Origin: an uncultured Eubacteriales bacterium
GTDB lineage: Bacteria > Bacillota > Clostridia > Oscillospirales > CAG-382
Assembly: GCA_900548115.1 (NCBI GenBank)
Contig: URJL01000036.1
Span: forward strand, 1-22,275
Length of the DNA stretch: 22,275 nt
Direction: 5' to 3'
Shown: one piece after another, positions 14,156-22,120 of the stretch
Position numbering within the stretch: the first letter of the stretch is position 1
Layout: the number at the start of each line of letters is the position of its first letter
The notes under the pieces: generated by a model
The model's database searches: none
Seen by the model: only the letters and a program-made list of their open reading frames with translations
Told to the model about the DNA's origin: nothing
Made by a program: the position numbers and the translations under genes

Positions 14156-14184
14156 AGTATAGCATATCATCGGCAAAATATCAA
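14156..14184 (-). promoter_or_regulatory. Promoter of the Fic gene
   Basis: Minus-strand TTGATA (14184-14179), 17-bp spacer, TATACT (14161-14156), about 30 bp from the ATG. A 12-bp sequence ATGAAATTCAGC lies just upstream (14195-14206) and recurs at 14271-14282 near the divergent promoter. Confidence 0.75.
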
Positions 14185-14302
14185 GTTTTCTTCAATGAAA
14201 TTCAGCTTAGTTTTTGCCAATATCGGCAGAAAGTCAATTTGAATAATTAGATAAAAACGCGCCTTTTCTGATGAAATTCAGCAAGTTTCGGCATAAATCC
14301 TA

Positions 14303-14331
14303 TTGAAGAATCATGATAATTGCGATATAAT
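14303..14331 (+). promoter_or_regulatory. Promoter of the restriction-modification operon
   Basis: TTGAAG (14303-14308), 17-bp spacer, TATAAT (14326-14331), followed by the HTH gene with an AAGGAG site. The second ATGAAATTCAGC copy (14271-14282) lies about 20 bp upstream of the -35 box, a reasonable operator position. Confidence 0.8.
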
Positions 14332-14375
14332 ATATTGCATCTACTTATAACCTCTGCCTGAAGGAGAATTATCAA

Positions 14376-14567
14376 ATGGGAAATGAACAGATAGAACGCT
14401 GGTGTTCCATGAAAGAAATTTCCGAGTACCTCGGCATTACTCGCGACACAGCATTGTCGTGGATAGAAAAACGCGGTATGCCCGGCATTAAAGTTGGTCG
14501 CACATGGAAATTCAAAATCAGCGAAGTAGATGCCTGGATGAGATCCGGACAGACTGAAGAAAAGTAA
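14376..14567 (+). CDS. Excisionase-family HTH DNA-binding protein, probable operon regulator
   Basis: A 63-aa single-domain protein. WCSMKEISEYLGITRDTALS gives the winged-helix HTH, followed by the typical GMPGIKVGRTWKFKISEVDAWM wing and last helix of the excisionase/MerR-type fold. The start is supported by GAAGGAGAATT nine bases upstream. It is first in the operon, 47 bp before M1. Small HTH proteins of this type often sit upstream of methyltransferase genes in defence loci, where they may act as control proteins; a phage-type excisionase role is less likely here because no integrase is present. Function is inferred from fold and position. Confidence 0.85.
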   Translation: MGNEQIERWCSMKEISEYLGITRDTALSWIEKRGMPGIKVGRTWKFKISEVDAWMRSGQTEEK

Positions 14568-14614
14568 AACTCGGCATTTGTATACAAAAAGTCGACCGGA
14601 ATTGGAGAACAAGT

Positions 14615-16420
14615 ATGATTAGAATTGCAACTGTTTTCAGCGGGATTGGCGCAATTGAGCATGCGCTTGATAGAATGAATCTTGACCATGAGATCGTTTT
14701 TGCCTGCGATAACGGAGATGTAGACATCCTTACTAAGGTTATCGGGATGAGTATAGATGATATTCAGGTAGAGCTGAACCAACTTAGCCAAACAATAAGT
14801 GCCATTCGGTTCAATGACGCTGTCCAAGATCTATATAAAGAACAACTTGCAGGTATGTTGTCAGAAGCAAAACTGGAGTATACAACTGTCTGCAAAAAAT
14901 TAGATGAAATACCCAGCGGTGTATCCTTAGTTACTGATATCCTTCAATGCATTTTGGGAATGACTGATATCGCTACAGGCAGGAGAAAAGAATACACCTC
15001 CTTTGTTTCTAATCTCAAGTTAGGATCTGCTTCTCAACAGAAGTTTAAGTCGTTACAGACCATTTTAGAGATTGCCAATGACTTCAAAAAAGATAACGAC
15101 TTGGATAAGCTCGGAAGCAATGGCCAATTTAACAGTGCTGATAAAATAGCTTGGAAAATTGTGAGCGCGCAGTTGAAGCAGGCATATGATTTCCTTGAAA
15201 AAAACGATGGAAAGAAAATCATCAGGAAAGTTCAAGACCTTTCTCAGCGCACGAGTCAACTCCACGAAAAAATAAACTATCTAAAAGTTCAACGCGAGCT
15301 GAATGTGTTTGGAGATGATTGGAATGCCAAGAAAAAACTCGTTGATAGTCTGTATGAAGGACTTGAAAGCCGCAACAAAGTAAAACAATCCTACATGGCG
15401 AATTACAGTGTTCCAAAAGAACACTTTCATTGGAATGTTGCTTTTTTAGACGGTACTCAATATCGAGGAAAAGTTGATCTGTTTGTCGGAGGAAGCCCTT
15501 GCCAATCATTTTCTCTCGTTGGCAAGCAGCGCGGTCTTGACGATACTCGAGGAACGCTGTTCTACGAATATGCTCGCCTAATCGATGAAATAAAACCCAA
15601 AGTTTTTATTTATGAAAATGTAAAGGCTGTTACATCCCACGATGGCGGAAAAACATGGAAGAAAATGCAAGAAGTTTTTAATGAACTCGGATATGCATTT
15701 TCTTGGGATGTGTTGAATGCAAAGAACTATGGAATCCCTCAAAATAGAGAACGGTTATTTGTTGTTGGCATTCGTAATGACATTCTGCTTAATGAACAGT
15801 TTGTATTCCCTGAGCCGATCCCTCTAACAAAGACCATGAAGGATTTCTTAATAGATAATGCTCCTGGCGGGTATTTTCTTCCGAAGAAAGGTGTTGAATT
15901 TGTAACCTTAGAGAAGAATCTTTCTAAAAAATTCACACAGATTGATGGCGATATTCAACTGTGCCAAAAGAAGAACCAGCAATTCAACTGGCATGGCGAC
16001 TTCGTTTTTCAGTCTGAGGAAGAAGCAGAGAAAAAAGGAATCCCCGATCTTGAAAAATACTTTCTTTCTGAAAAGGTTCGAAAGTATGTTTTATCCAGTG
16101 GTACAAAAAATTTTTACAGCAAGCCCGCTGTTGACCTTGATATTGCCCGGCCGCTGCTAACTACAATGCATAAGATGCATCGTGCTGGCGTGGATAACTA
16201 TGTTACTACTCAGGGGCGTTTGCGCAAACTAACTCCGAGGGAATGCCTACGGCTCATGGGGTTTAGTGATAGTTTTAAGATTGTTGTATCAGATACTTCA
16301 ATGTACCAGCAGGCAGGAAACTCAATCGTTGTCGATGTCCTAATCTCAATTATGACATCTATCATTACCGCTTTAGGAACAAGCAATTTCCAGGAGGTAA
16401 AATATAATGAGCAAAATTGA
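14615..16420 (+). CDS. DNA (cytosine-5) methyltransferase M1 with large internal insertion
   Basis: A 601-aa m5C methylase. SAM-binding motif I is FSGIGAIE (8-15), motif II is near FACDNG (29-34), motif IV GGSPCQSFS (292-300) has catalytic C296, motif VI is ENV (334-336), motif VIII QNRER (376-380), motif IX RKLTPRECLRLMGF (537-550) and motif X QQAGNS (565-570). All are intact. Motif IV usually comes ~60-70 residues after motif I; here it is ~285. An extra ~215 residues (about 36-251), rich in Leu, Lys, Glu and Gln and predicted helical, sit between motif II and the helix NKVKQSYMANY. It should methylate one strand of the recognition site of the partner nuclease. Overlaps R1 by 14 nt. RBS TTGGAG. 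Confidence 0.93.
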   Translation: MIRIATVFSGIGAIEHALDRMNLDHEIVFACDNGDVDILTKVIGMSIDDIQVELNQLSQTISAIRFNDAVQDLYKEQLAGMLSEAKLEYTTVCKKLDEIPSGVSLVTDILQCILGMTDIATGRRKEYTSFVSNLKLGSASQQKFKSLQTILEIANDFKKDNDLDKLGSNGQFNSADKIAWKIVSAQLKQAYDFLEKNDGKKIIRKVQDLSQRTSQLHEKINYLKVQRELNVFGDDWNAKKKLVDSLYEGLESRNKVKQSYMANYSVPKEHFHWNVAFLDGTQYRGKVDLFVGGSPCQSFSLVGKQRGLDDTRGTLFYEYARLIDEIKPKVFIYENVKAVTSHDGGKTWKKMQEVFNELGYAFSWDVLNAKNYGIPQNRERLFVVGIRNDILLNEQFVFPEPIPLTKTMKDFLIDNAPGGYFLPKKGVEFVTLEKNLSKKFTQIDGDIQLCQKKNQQFNWHGDFVFQSEEEAEKKGIPDLEKYFLSEKVRKYVLSSGTKNFYSKPAVDLDIARPLLTTMHKMHRAGVDNYVTTQGRLRKLTPRECLRLMGFSDSFKIVVSDTSMYQQAGNSIVVDVLISIMTSIITALGTSNFQEVKYNEQN

Positions 16421-18617
16421 AGTTAAGGCCATACCGTCTAGCTTCGTGGCCAAAAACATGAAGTTGTATTCTGACACGGGTGCTGGAGAGGCAAAGCTAT
16501 TTGTCGGATCAACGCGCAATACGAAAGAGTTTAACGATTTTTTTGAGTTTGAGTCTGACTACAAATACCGTTTTAGCAAAGAAAACCTTCTTCAGTATTT
16601 GGACCAAATGAAGCTTGAATATGGATTTCAAAAGATTAATCGATATAAAAATGTTTCATTAGAAACATGGGAAGAGAATTATAATAACATCAGCTCAATG
16701 AATGCAGATGAATTCTATTTTGAACTTTATTCCTTTTCGGATAAAAGTAGATTCTACATCAGATCCGATGACGAGCTGTTCAAAAAGACATTTAGGAATT
16801 TGGTCGTACCCAAGCTTACGAATGCCATTTTTTCTAAAGATGAAGTTGCCAAGATTATAACTATTAAGTTGGATATTAACTTTGATGCAGATACATTAAC
16901 TGATGTCTCCAAAACAGTAAGTGTTGAGGGCATTCCTGCGCTGTCGATTGAAGACCTTGGCCGCATTTTGAAAGATATGTACAATAACGCCAAAGAATCA
17001 GGTCAAGTTGCCGCCATTCATATGTTTGGCTTCAAGTACGGGGATATCATCACGGCCAACGGATATTCGCAGAAAGCCATTATTTCCCTTGCTGGTATCA
17101 ATGATTCCTATTCAGCAGAGCTTAATAAAGGTGTGAATATCTATAAATCCGTCAAGGCAAATGAGTACGGTGTCAGCTTTGATGAAAATCCCATCAAAGA
17201 CGAAGATATGCTTTCCCACAACGTATATGGCATTCATATAACTGGAAAAAGCAATGCGTTATCTTCTGAAAATCCGCATATCTGCATTGGTTGGTCAAAA
17301 ATGGGCGACTTGTCCAGCTGTGCCGATAAAGATAGCATTTCCGAAAAGTATGCAAAGACTTGGCCAGACGCAAAAGCAAAATCTCGTGGGCAGAACGTTG
17401 GACAAATCTATAGATTTGTTGTGGAATCCAAAATCGGAGATTACATTGTGTTTGGCGACGGTTCGACTGCTCATATTGGCGTAATCGCCTCTGACTACTA
17501 TTATCAAGAAAATCCGCAAGATCAAGACCCCGACTATGTAAATAACAAGAGCGTAAAGTGGCTTAAAGATGTGCCTTATGCTGAATTATCTTCACAGTTT
17601 AAAAATTCTTTGGGCTCTGCCAAGTCATTTTTCAGACTCAACGACTACAAATCTGTTATTGCCGAACTTCTGAATGGTACTTATACGAAGGACAACACTG
17701 CGGATGATCAAGATTCAACTGTTCAAACAACATGTGACCGTCAGCCGCGTAGCAATAAGGTGAATCCGTTAAATCTCATCATCTACGGCGCTCCCGGAAC
17801 AGGCAAAACCTATTCTACTACTGAATACGCAGTTGCAACTATTGAGGGCCGTCAGGTTCGCAAAGATTTATCGGCTGATGATAGAAAAACTCTGATGGAT
17901 CAGTATAGGGCACTTGCTAAGGATGGCAAAATAGTATTTACAACTTTCCACCAAAATTATGGGTATGAAGACTTTATCCAAGGTTTAAGGCCCACCTCAA
18001 ATAACGGTGTGCTTGATTTTGTCCCTGTTAATGGCGTTTTCAAAAAAATTGCGAATACTGCCATGTCTGATCAAGAAAACAACTATGTAATCATTATCGA
18101 TGAGATAAATAGAGGCAATATTTCAAAAATCTTTGGAGAGTTGATTACGCTTATTGAAGACGACAAACGCTGGGGCGAAGACAATCAACTAAGCGTTACT
18201 CTCCCCAGCGGAGAAGAATTTGCGGTGCCCAATAACCTCTATATCATTGGTACGATGAACTCCGCTGATAAGTCGATTGCATTGATTGATACGGCTCTTA
18301 GAAGAAGATTTGAATTTGAAGAAGTTGCACCAAATCCCGAGCTGATTGTCGATGAAACTTTGAAAAAAGTCCTCGTTTCCTTAAACGAATTACTGAGAAA
18401 GCAACTTGAAAGTTCTGATTTGCTTATTGGGCATGCGTATTTCATCGGCAAAACAGCAGCGGATTTGTCTAATATTTTGAATCGTAATATTGTTCCTCTC
18501 CTTTATGAGTATTTCTATGATCAAGAGAAAAAAGTAAAAGACGCCTTAGCCAAAGTACTTGAAGGAACGGATGTATCTATTGCTGTAAATAATCAAGGCA
18601 GAATTAAGGTAGAATAA
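16407..18617 (+). CDS. McrB-like AAA+ GTPase/motor subunit R1 (LlaJI.R1 type) with PUA/EVE-like domain
   Basis: A 736-aa restriction motor. Residues 1-260 are a family-specific N-terminal region containing IHMFGFKYGD (204-213). Residues about 272-425 match the PUA/EVE-like module seen at the N-terminus of Mrr-type nucleases (YGIHITG, CIGWSKMGDLS, GQIYRFVVESKIGDYIVF, VKWLKDVPY, SLGSAKSFF). Residues about 455-736 are the McrB AAA+ domain: Walker A GAPGTGKT (461-468), Walker B IIIDEINRG (562-570), the McrB signature TMNSADKS (616-623) and ALRRRFEF. In this family the motor hydrolyses GTP (some ATP), and its N-terminus picks the DNA site. It starts within the M1 end (GGAGG at -9), and its stop overlaps the R2 start by one base. 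Confidence 0.92.
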   Translation: MSKIEVKAIPSSFVAKNMKLYSDTGAGEAKLFVGSTRNTKEFNDFFEFESDYKYRFSKENLLQYLDQMKLEYGFQKINRYKNVSLETWEENYNNISSMNADEFYFELYSFSDKSRFYIRSDDELFKKTFRNLVVPKLTNAIFSKDEVAKIITIKLDINFDADTLTDVSKTVSVEGIPALSIEDLGRILKDMYNNAKESGQVAAIHMFGFKYGDIITANGYSQKAIISLAGINDSYSAELNKGVNIYKSVKANEYGVSFDENPIKDEDMLSHNVYGIHITGKSNALSSENPHICIGWSKMGDLSSCADKDSISEKYAKTWPDAKAKSRGQNVGQIYRFVVESKIGDYIVFGDGSTAHIGVIASDYYYQENPQDQDPDYVNNKSVKWLKDVPYAELSSQFKNSLGSAKSFFRLNDYKSVIAELLNGTYTKDNTADDQDSTVQTTCDRQPRSNKVNPLNLIIYGAPGTGKTYSTTEYAVATIEGRQVRKDLSADDRKTLMDQYRALAKDGKIVFTTFHQNYGYEDFIQGLRPTSNNGVLDFVPVNGVFKKIANTAMSDQENNYVIIIDEINRGNISKIFGELITLIEDDKRWGEDNQLSVTLPSGEEFAVPNNLYIIGTMNSADKSIALIDTALRRRFEFEEVAPNPELIVDETLKKVLVSLNELLRKQLESSDLLIGHAYFIGKTAADLSNILNRNIVPLLYEYFYDQEKKVKDALAKVLEGTDVSIAVNNQGRIKVE

Positions 18618-20002
18618 TGATTCTAAATTACTATGAAAACAAAATCATTAAGAATGCATTACTCCCGGCAGAATGGAAGAGTCAAGAATCCCTTGATGAG
18701 CTCTTGAATTTCTTACAGTCTAACTGGGAACAGCGTGCTATCTTCTATGATGACGGTAAAGTAAATAGTAAACAACAATTCCTGGATTTTATCGGGCAGA
18801 AAAATATTCGAACAAAGGATTATGTAGGAACTATTGTCTACAAAGGGCATCAGCTAAACATATTCCCGAAGGTTTTCAAGGAGTTTAAAGACGATGATGA
18901 TCGAAAAAGTCTTGATCTTCAGCATCTGATGCACAACCTTGTAAAATGGATTGAATATACCGCAAAAATAGACTATCCCTATATCAGCATTGCTGCCGAC
19001 ATGGAAAATACGGATGATCTACAAGAATTGTTTGTTTCCTTGTATGTTAGATATGTCAAAGCCGCTTTGGATAGAGGTTTATTCTTTCGCTATGAGGAAA
19101 AAACAGAAAACTTGCCAACGATTCGAGGTAGACTTGATATCAAGGATTATATCACCAAGAAATATCCGACTGGTCAGTTTGGCAAGTTTCTGTGTTCATA
19201 TTCAACATTTGAATTTGATAATCTGTTGAACCGGGTTATTAAATGCACCTTGAAATTTGTGTGGAATATTGCCACGCCAAGCAATCAAAAGATCATTCGA
19301 AATTTGTTAAATAAGCTTGGAGAAGTGTCCGATCAAAACTGCACACCTCGCGATTGCGATACAATTCAACTTAGCAAAATGCAAAGCAAATACAAGATCA
19401 TTTTGAGCATGAGTAAAATGTTCCTGCTTAATAAAACAACCAATTATAACCTTGATACTCATGACTCATTTTGCTTTATGTTCCCAACGGATTTATTATT
19501 TGAGGGTTTTATTGGAGGATTTATTCAAAGTATCTTTAATGAGGATGCAAAAGTAACATTGCAAGCATCTGAAGTTTCACTGGTAGATAGCATTCGACTT
19601 GGGGATCAAGAATTTGCGCAAGCCTTTGTGATGCGTCATGACATTTTGATTGAGCACAAAGAAAAAGGCATGTTTATTTTAGACACGAAGTACAAAGAGG
19701 TGTCAAGATTTGAAGGCAATACTGATTTTAGGTATGACCTAATCAATGACATAAATAGTGGTGACCTGTATCAAGTGCTAACTTATGCGGTATCAAGAGG
19801 ATTAGATAAAGTTTACCTACTGTATCCACAATTTAGATTTGAGGAAAAAGAGCCTAACCCTGCTATTCTCAAGAAATCTGTAGAAGTCGAGGGGCAAAAA
19901 AGCAATATTGACATTTATGCAGTTCGCATACCATTTGTTTTTGAAGATGACGATGAAAAAACGAGTCGGTGCTTGAAAGAAGCTATATTGTCACTTATTT
20001 AA
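18617..20002 (+). CDS. McrC-like PD-(D/E)xK endonuclease subunit R2 (LlaJI.R2 type)
   Basis: A 461-aa partner nuclease. The N-terminal ~170 residues (ILNYYENKIIKN through the GTIVYKGHQLNIFPKVF region) match the McrC N-terminal stalk that docks on the McrB hexamer. The C-terminal nuclease has D342 in FVMRHDILIEHK and D356-x-K358 in FILDTKYKEV, a complete PD-(D/E)xK site. McrC binds the AAA+ ring, stimulates its hydrolysis and cuts DNA. TAATG overlap with R1 indicates coupled translation and fixed stoichiometry. Only 27 nt separate its stop from M2. Two methylases in the same operon make it a restriction-modification nuclease of LlaJI/BsuMI type rather than a stand-alone methyl-dependent McrBC. 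Confidence 0.92.
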   Translation: MILNYYENKIIKNALLPAEWKSQESLDELLNFLQSNWEQRAIFYDDGKVNSKQQFLDFIGQKNIRTKDYVGTIVYKGHQLNIFPKVFKEFKDDDDRKSLDLQHLMHNLVKWIEYTAKIDYPYISIAADMENTDDLQELFVSLYVRYVKAALDRGLFFRYEEKTENLPTIRGRLDIKDYITKKYPTGQFGKFLCSYSTFEFDNLLNRVIKCTLKFVWNIATPSNQKIIRNLLNKLGEVSDQNCTPRDCDTIQLSKMQSKYKIILSMSKMFLLNKTTNYNLDTHDSFCFMFPTDLLFEGFIGGFIQSIFNEDAKVTLQASEVSLVDSIRLGDQEFAQAFVMRHDILIEHKEKGMFILDTKYKEVSRFEGNTDFRYDLINDINSGDLYQVLTYAVSRGLDKVYLLYPQFRFEEKEPNPAILKKSVEVEGQKSNIDIYAVRIPFVFEDDDEKTSRCLKEAILSLI

Positions 20003-20029
20003 GGGTAGTAGCTTGTGGAGAAAGTATAT

Positions 20030-20971
20030 ATGAGAGTTGCAAGCATGTTTAGCGGAATAGGCGGTATTGATCTTGGCTTCCAACAAGCTGGGTTTGATAT
20101 CGTGTGGGCTAATGAGTTTGACAAGGATGCTGCAACTACATACCGACTCAACTTCGGTGATGGGCATCTAATAGAGAGTGATATACGAGGAATTGATATT
20201 TCCACTATCCCGGATTTTGATGTATTGGTCGCCGGATTTCCGTGCCAACCGTTTTCAAAGATGGGTTTTCAAAAGGGATTTAATGATCCGAGAGGAAATC
20301 TGTTTTTTCAAATAGCACGCATTGCGAAAGCTAAGCGTCCGTCTATTATGTTTTTAGAAAATGTGGCTAATTTGTTGGAGCACGATGCCGGGAAGTCGTT
20401 TTTAACCGTTTACAACGCACTTGCCCAGTATGGATATGGATTTAGATACAAAGTGATGGATGCGATGGAATACGGCAATGTGCCTCAGCAGCGCACGCGT
20501 ATTTTTATCGTTGGGTTTTTGGATTATACCCAGTGTGAACGATTCACATTTCCCGAGAAGATTGAACTAACAGTAGACATGAACGATATCTTAGACCGCA
20601 GCGCTAAGCATGATGATATCTATTACTACACAACCAATAGCCAGTTCTATAATGATCTGAAATGCATTGTGACAGATAGAAAGGCTCTCTATAAAATATA
20701 TGATTCTGGCGTATCAAGAAAACGACATTACTTTTGTCCAGCACTCACCGCCAACATGGGAACCTTTCCAGATCGCGTTCCAATCATTTTAGACGACTAT
20801 GGTATACGGAAAATCACCCCGTATGAGTGCCTTACACTCCAAGGATTCCCAAACACTTTCCGATTTGCTAAAATACCACTGAATAGTGCGTACAAGCAGT
20901 GCGGCAATAGTGTAGTAGTACCGGTAATAAATAGAATTGCTATAGAGATTAAAAAAGTAGGTGATGAATAA
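20030..20971 (+). CDS. DNA (cytosine-5) methyltransferase M2
   Basis: A 313-aa m5C methylase of standard architecture. Motif I is FSGIGGIDLGF (7-17), motif IV GFPCQPFS (69-76) has catalytic C72, motif VI is ENV (110-112), motif VIII QQRTR (153-157), motif IX RKITPYECLTLQGFP (260-274) and motif X QCGNSVVVPV (290-299). The target-recognition region is about 175-255. The frame is also open from GTG 20015, but ATG 20030 has GGAG nine bases upstream. It is not a duplicate of M1: motif IV context and the variable region differ. Two different methylases suggest an asymmetric site with one enzyme per strand, as in LlaJI. Confidence 0.95.
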   Translation: MRVASMFSGIGGIDLGFQQAGFDIVWANEFDKDAATTYRLNFGDGHLIESDIRGIDISTIPDFDVLVAGFPCQPFSKMGFQKGFNDPRGNLFFQIARIAKAKRPSIMFLENVANLLEHDAGKSFLTVYNALAQYGYGFRYKVMDAMEYGNVPQQRTRIFIVGFLDYTQCERFTFPEKIELTVDMNDILDRSAKHDDIYYYTTNSQFYNDLKCIVTDRKALYKIYDSGVSRKRHYFCPALTANMGTFPDRVPIILDDYGIRKITPYECLTLQGFPNTFRFAKIPLNSAYKQCGNSVVVPVINRIAIEIKKVGDE

Positions 20972-20972
20972 T

Positions 20973-21200
20973 GCCGGCTGAGATAATGGTATACCTCAAT
21001 CTCGTCAAAGATTTGTCCTTATTGGCTAATTGCTCGGACCAATAGAGTTAATTGCGCCGACACATCACCGTGAGGATGTAAGTGTCAGGAACTTTATCGA
21101 CCATCTGCCGCATATTGAAGCAGGTGGCGTTGACCCAAATGATGCGCTTCATTGAGTCGTTCCGCAACGGTGTACAAGCCTATCAGAGATGCGGTTGGGC
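20973..21200 (+). pseudogene. Decayed C-terminal fragment of a third m5C methyltransferase
   Basis: Directly after the M2 stop, in another frame, the sequence reads NAG-stop-DNGIPQSRQRFVLIG, a clear motif VIII region. Then comes GPIELIAPTHHREDVSVRNFIDHLP, the usual start of a Dcm variable region, and EAGGVDPNDALH and TSLSEM, matching the pre-motif IX segment (D..H....LS). In-frame stops (near 20979, 21027 and 21153) and loss of both ends show it is inactive. It is not M2's own tail, since M2 is complete. It therefore records a former additional methylase gene at this place. Confidence 0.7.
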
Positions 21201-21373
21201 ATACATCTATCATAACTCCAACGGCAAAAACGCAGTTATCAATTGAGTACGAAAACATTAAGGCTCGACTGGTAAAACTATTACAAGAAATTGATACCAA
21301 AATTCCTGACAAAGAACAGGATGGAGCTTCAGCAAAAAAATATAAGGGTCTCAGGGAATCCCCTGACAAGTGA
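21197..21373 (+). pseudogene. Unidentified ORF tail, possible gene remnant
   Basis: An open stretch ending TGA at 21371-21373 has codon use like the island genes. It encodes a lysine- and glutamate-rich, helical, possibly coiled-coil tail (LSIEYENIKARLVKLLQEID, then PDKEQDGASAKKYKGLRES). No convincing start or RBS is visible. I do not recognise it. It may be the C-terminus of another island gene whose front was lost in the same event that truncated the methylase fragment. Confidence 0.3.
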
Positions 21374-21424
21374 ATCTGTACGGACAGATTCGTTGCTTGT
21401 TAAGACAATGCCGCATCATAGACG

Positions 21425-21458
21425 ACAGCCATTTCCGATCGATTTCGGGGATGGCTGT
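21425..21458. terminator. Possible terminator at the end of the island
   Basis: ACAGCCAT (21425-21432) pairs with ATGGCTGT (21451-21458), and the stem extends inward with two G-T pairs and four more pairs to a 6-nt loop. It is followed by TTTCTGTTG, a weak T-run. The rest of 21374-21579 shows no gene. Confidence 0.45.
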
Positions 21459-21579
21459 TTCTGTTGCCTTACCGTCAAATCTGCAAATCTGTTTTTCGCA
21501 CATTGGGCTTTTCCTTCGGGTTGCGCTATCATGTGGATGATGATAAAAAACCATACGGCGGGCGTGAAGGAGGAAGAGT

Positions 21580-21858
21580 ATGTACAACAGATTCGCAGAA
21601 ATGCGCAGGCGGTATCTGCGCGAGCACAGGGACGGCATTTACACGGGGATGCTGCTGACCGGCAAGCTGGACGAGCATCTCAAGGAAATCGGCGACACAG
21701 CACAGGAGATGTTCGATCGGCTGGTCGCGCAGATGAAGGACGCTGAGGGTGTCACTGAGCGGCTGAAGGCCGAAAATCAAATGGAATGGGTGGAACGGAT
21801 GAACAGCATCCGCAGCCGAGCGGAGGAAGTTGTCCTTTCTGAGCTGGTTTATTGCTGA
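21580..21858 (+). CDS. tnpV: TnpV-type conjugative-transposon protein
   Basis: A 92-aa protein with the conserved TnpV pattern: MRRRYLREHR, then LLTGKLDEHLKEI, then AEGVTERLKAENQMEWVERMN and the ending AEEVVLSELVYC. TnpV proteins are small helical proteins carried by Tn4451/Tn1549-like elements of Firmicutes; their biochemical role is not established. The usual ~20-25 residue N-terminal leader (with LPDL-type motif) is absent. GAAGGAGGAAGAGT immediately upstream of ATG 21580 makes this a credible natural start all the same. Its GC-rich codons contrast with the AT-rich restriction operon, marking the return to transposon backbone. Confidence 0.8.
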   Translation: MYNRFAEMRRRYLREHRDGIYTGMLLTGKLDEHLKEIGDTAQEMFDRLVAQMKDAEGVTERLKAENQMEWVERMNSIRSRAEEVVLSELVYC

Positions 21859-21867
21859 GGTGTGGTG

Positions 21868-22020
21868 ATGTTCAAGTATAGAAGAAATCGAGTGTTAGCA
21901 CTCTGCGCCGGCGAGCGACGGCTGCTGGTAAAGGCCCTGCTGTCCTTTCGGAACAAGCTGGTAGCAAGCGGCAAGCCCACCGAGGATATCAATGAGCTGC
22001 TGATCCGGCTGCTGCGGTAA
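21868..22020 (+). CDS. Small basic transposon-associated protein (50 aa)
   Basis: ATG 21868 follows the tnpV stop by 9 nt, with GAGGTGTGGTG as a ribosome-binding site, and ends TAA at 22018-22020. The product starts MFKYRRNRVLALCAGERRLL, continues VKALLSFRNKLVASGKPTEDI and ends NELLIRLLR; it is basic and helical. Similar short ORFs follow tnpV in Firmicutes elements, as I recall, but no function is known. The terminator directly after it supports a two-gene unit with tnpV. Confidence 0.6.
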   Translation: MFKYRRNRVLALCAGERRLLVKALLSFRNKLVASGKPTEDINELLIRLLR

Positions 22021-22040
22021 AAACTGAATACGAGAAATGA

Positions 22041-22076
22041 GCGTCTGCTTCTGAAAAGAGGCAGGCGCTTATTTTT
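22041..22076 (+). terminator. Terminator after the tnpV unit
   Basis: 12-bp stem (22041-22052 with 22057-22068, including G-T pairs), GAAA tetraloop, then TTATTTTTA. Confidence 0.85.
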
Positions 22077-22120
22077 ATGGCATCAATTTTGCTGCCACAC
22101 CGATGAACTCCGCAATGGAT

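Noticed and set aside
14376..14567. Phage or transposon excisionase
   Set aside because: Fold is compatible, but no integrase or recombinase is nearby and the gene heads the methylase operon, so a regulatory role is more likely.
16407..20002. Stand-alone type IV McrBC system cutting methylated DNA
   Set aside because: Two intact m5C methylases in the same operon would make host DNA a target; the LlaJI-type interpretation fits better, though modification sensing by the PUA/EVE-like domain is left open as a finding.
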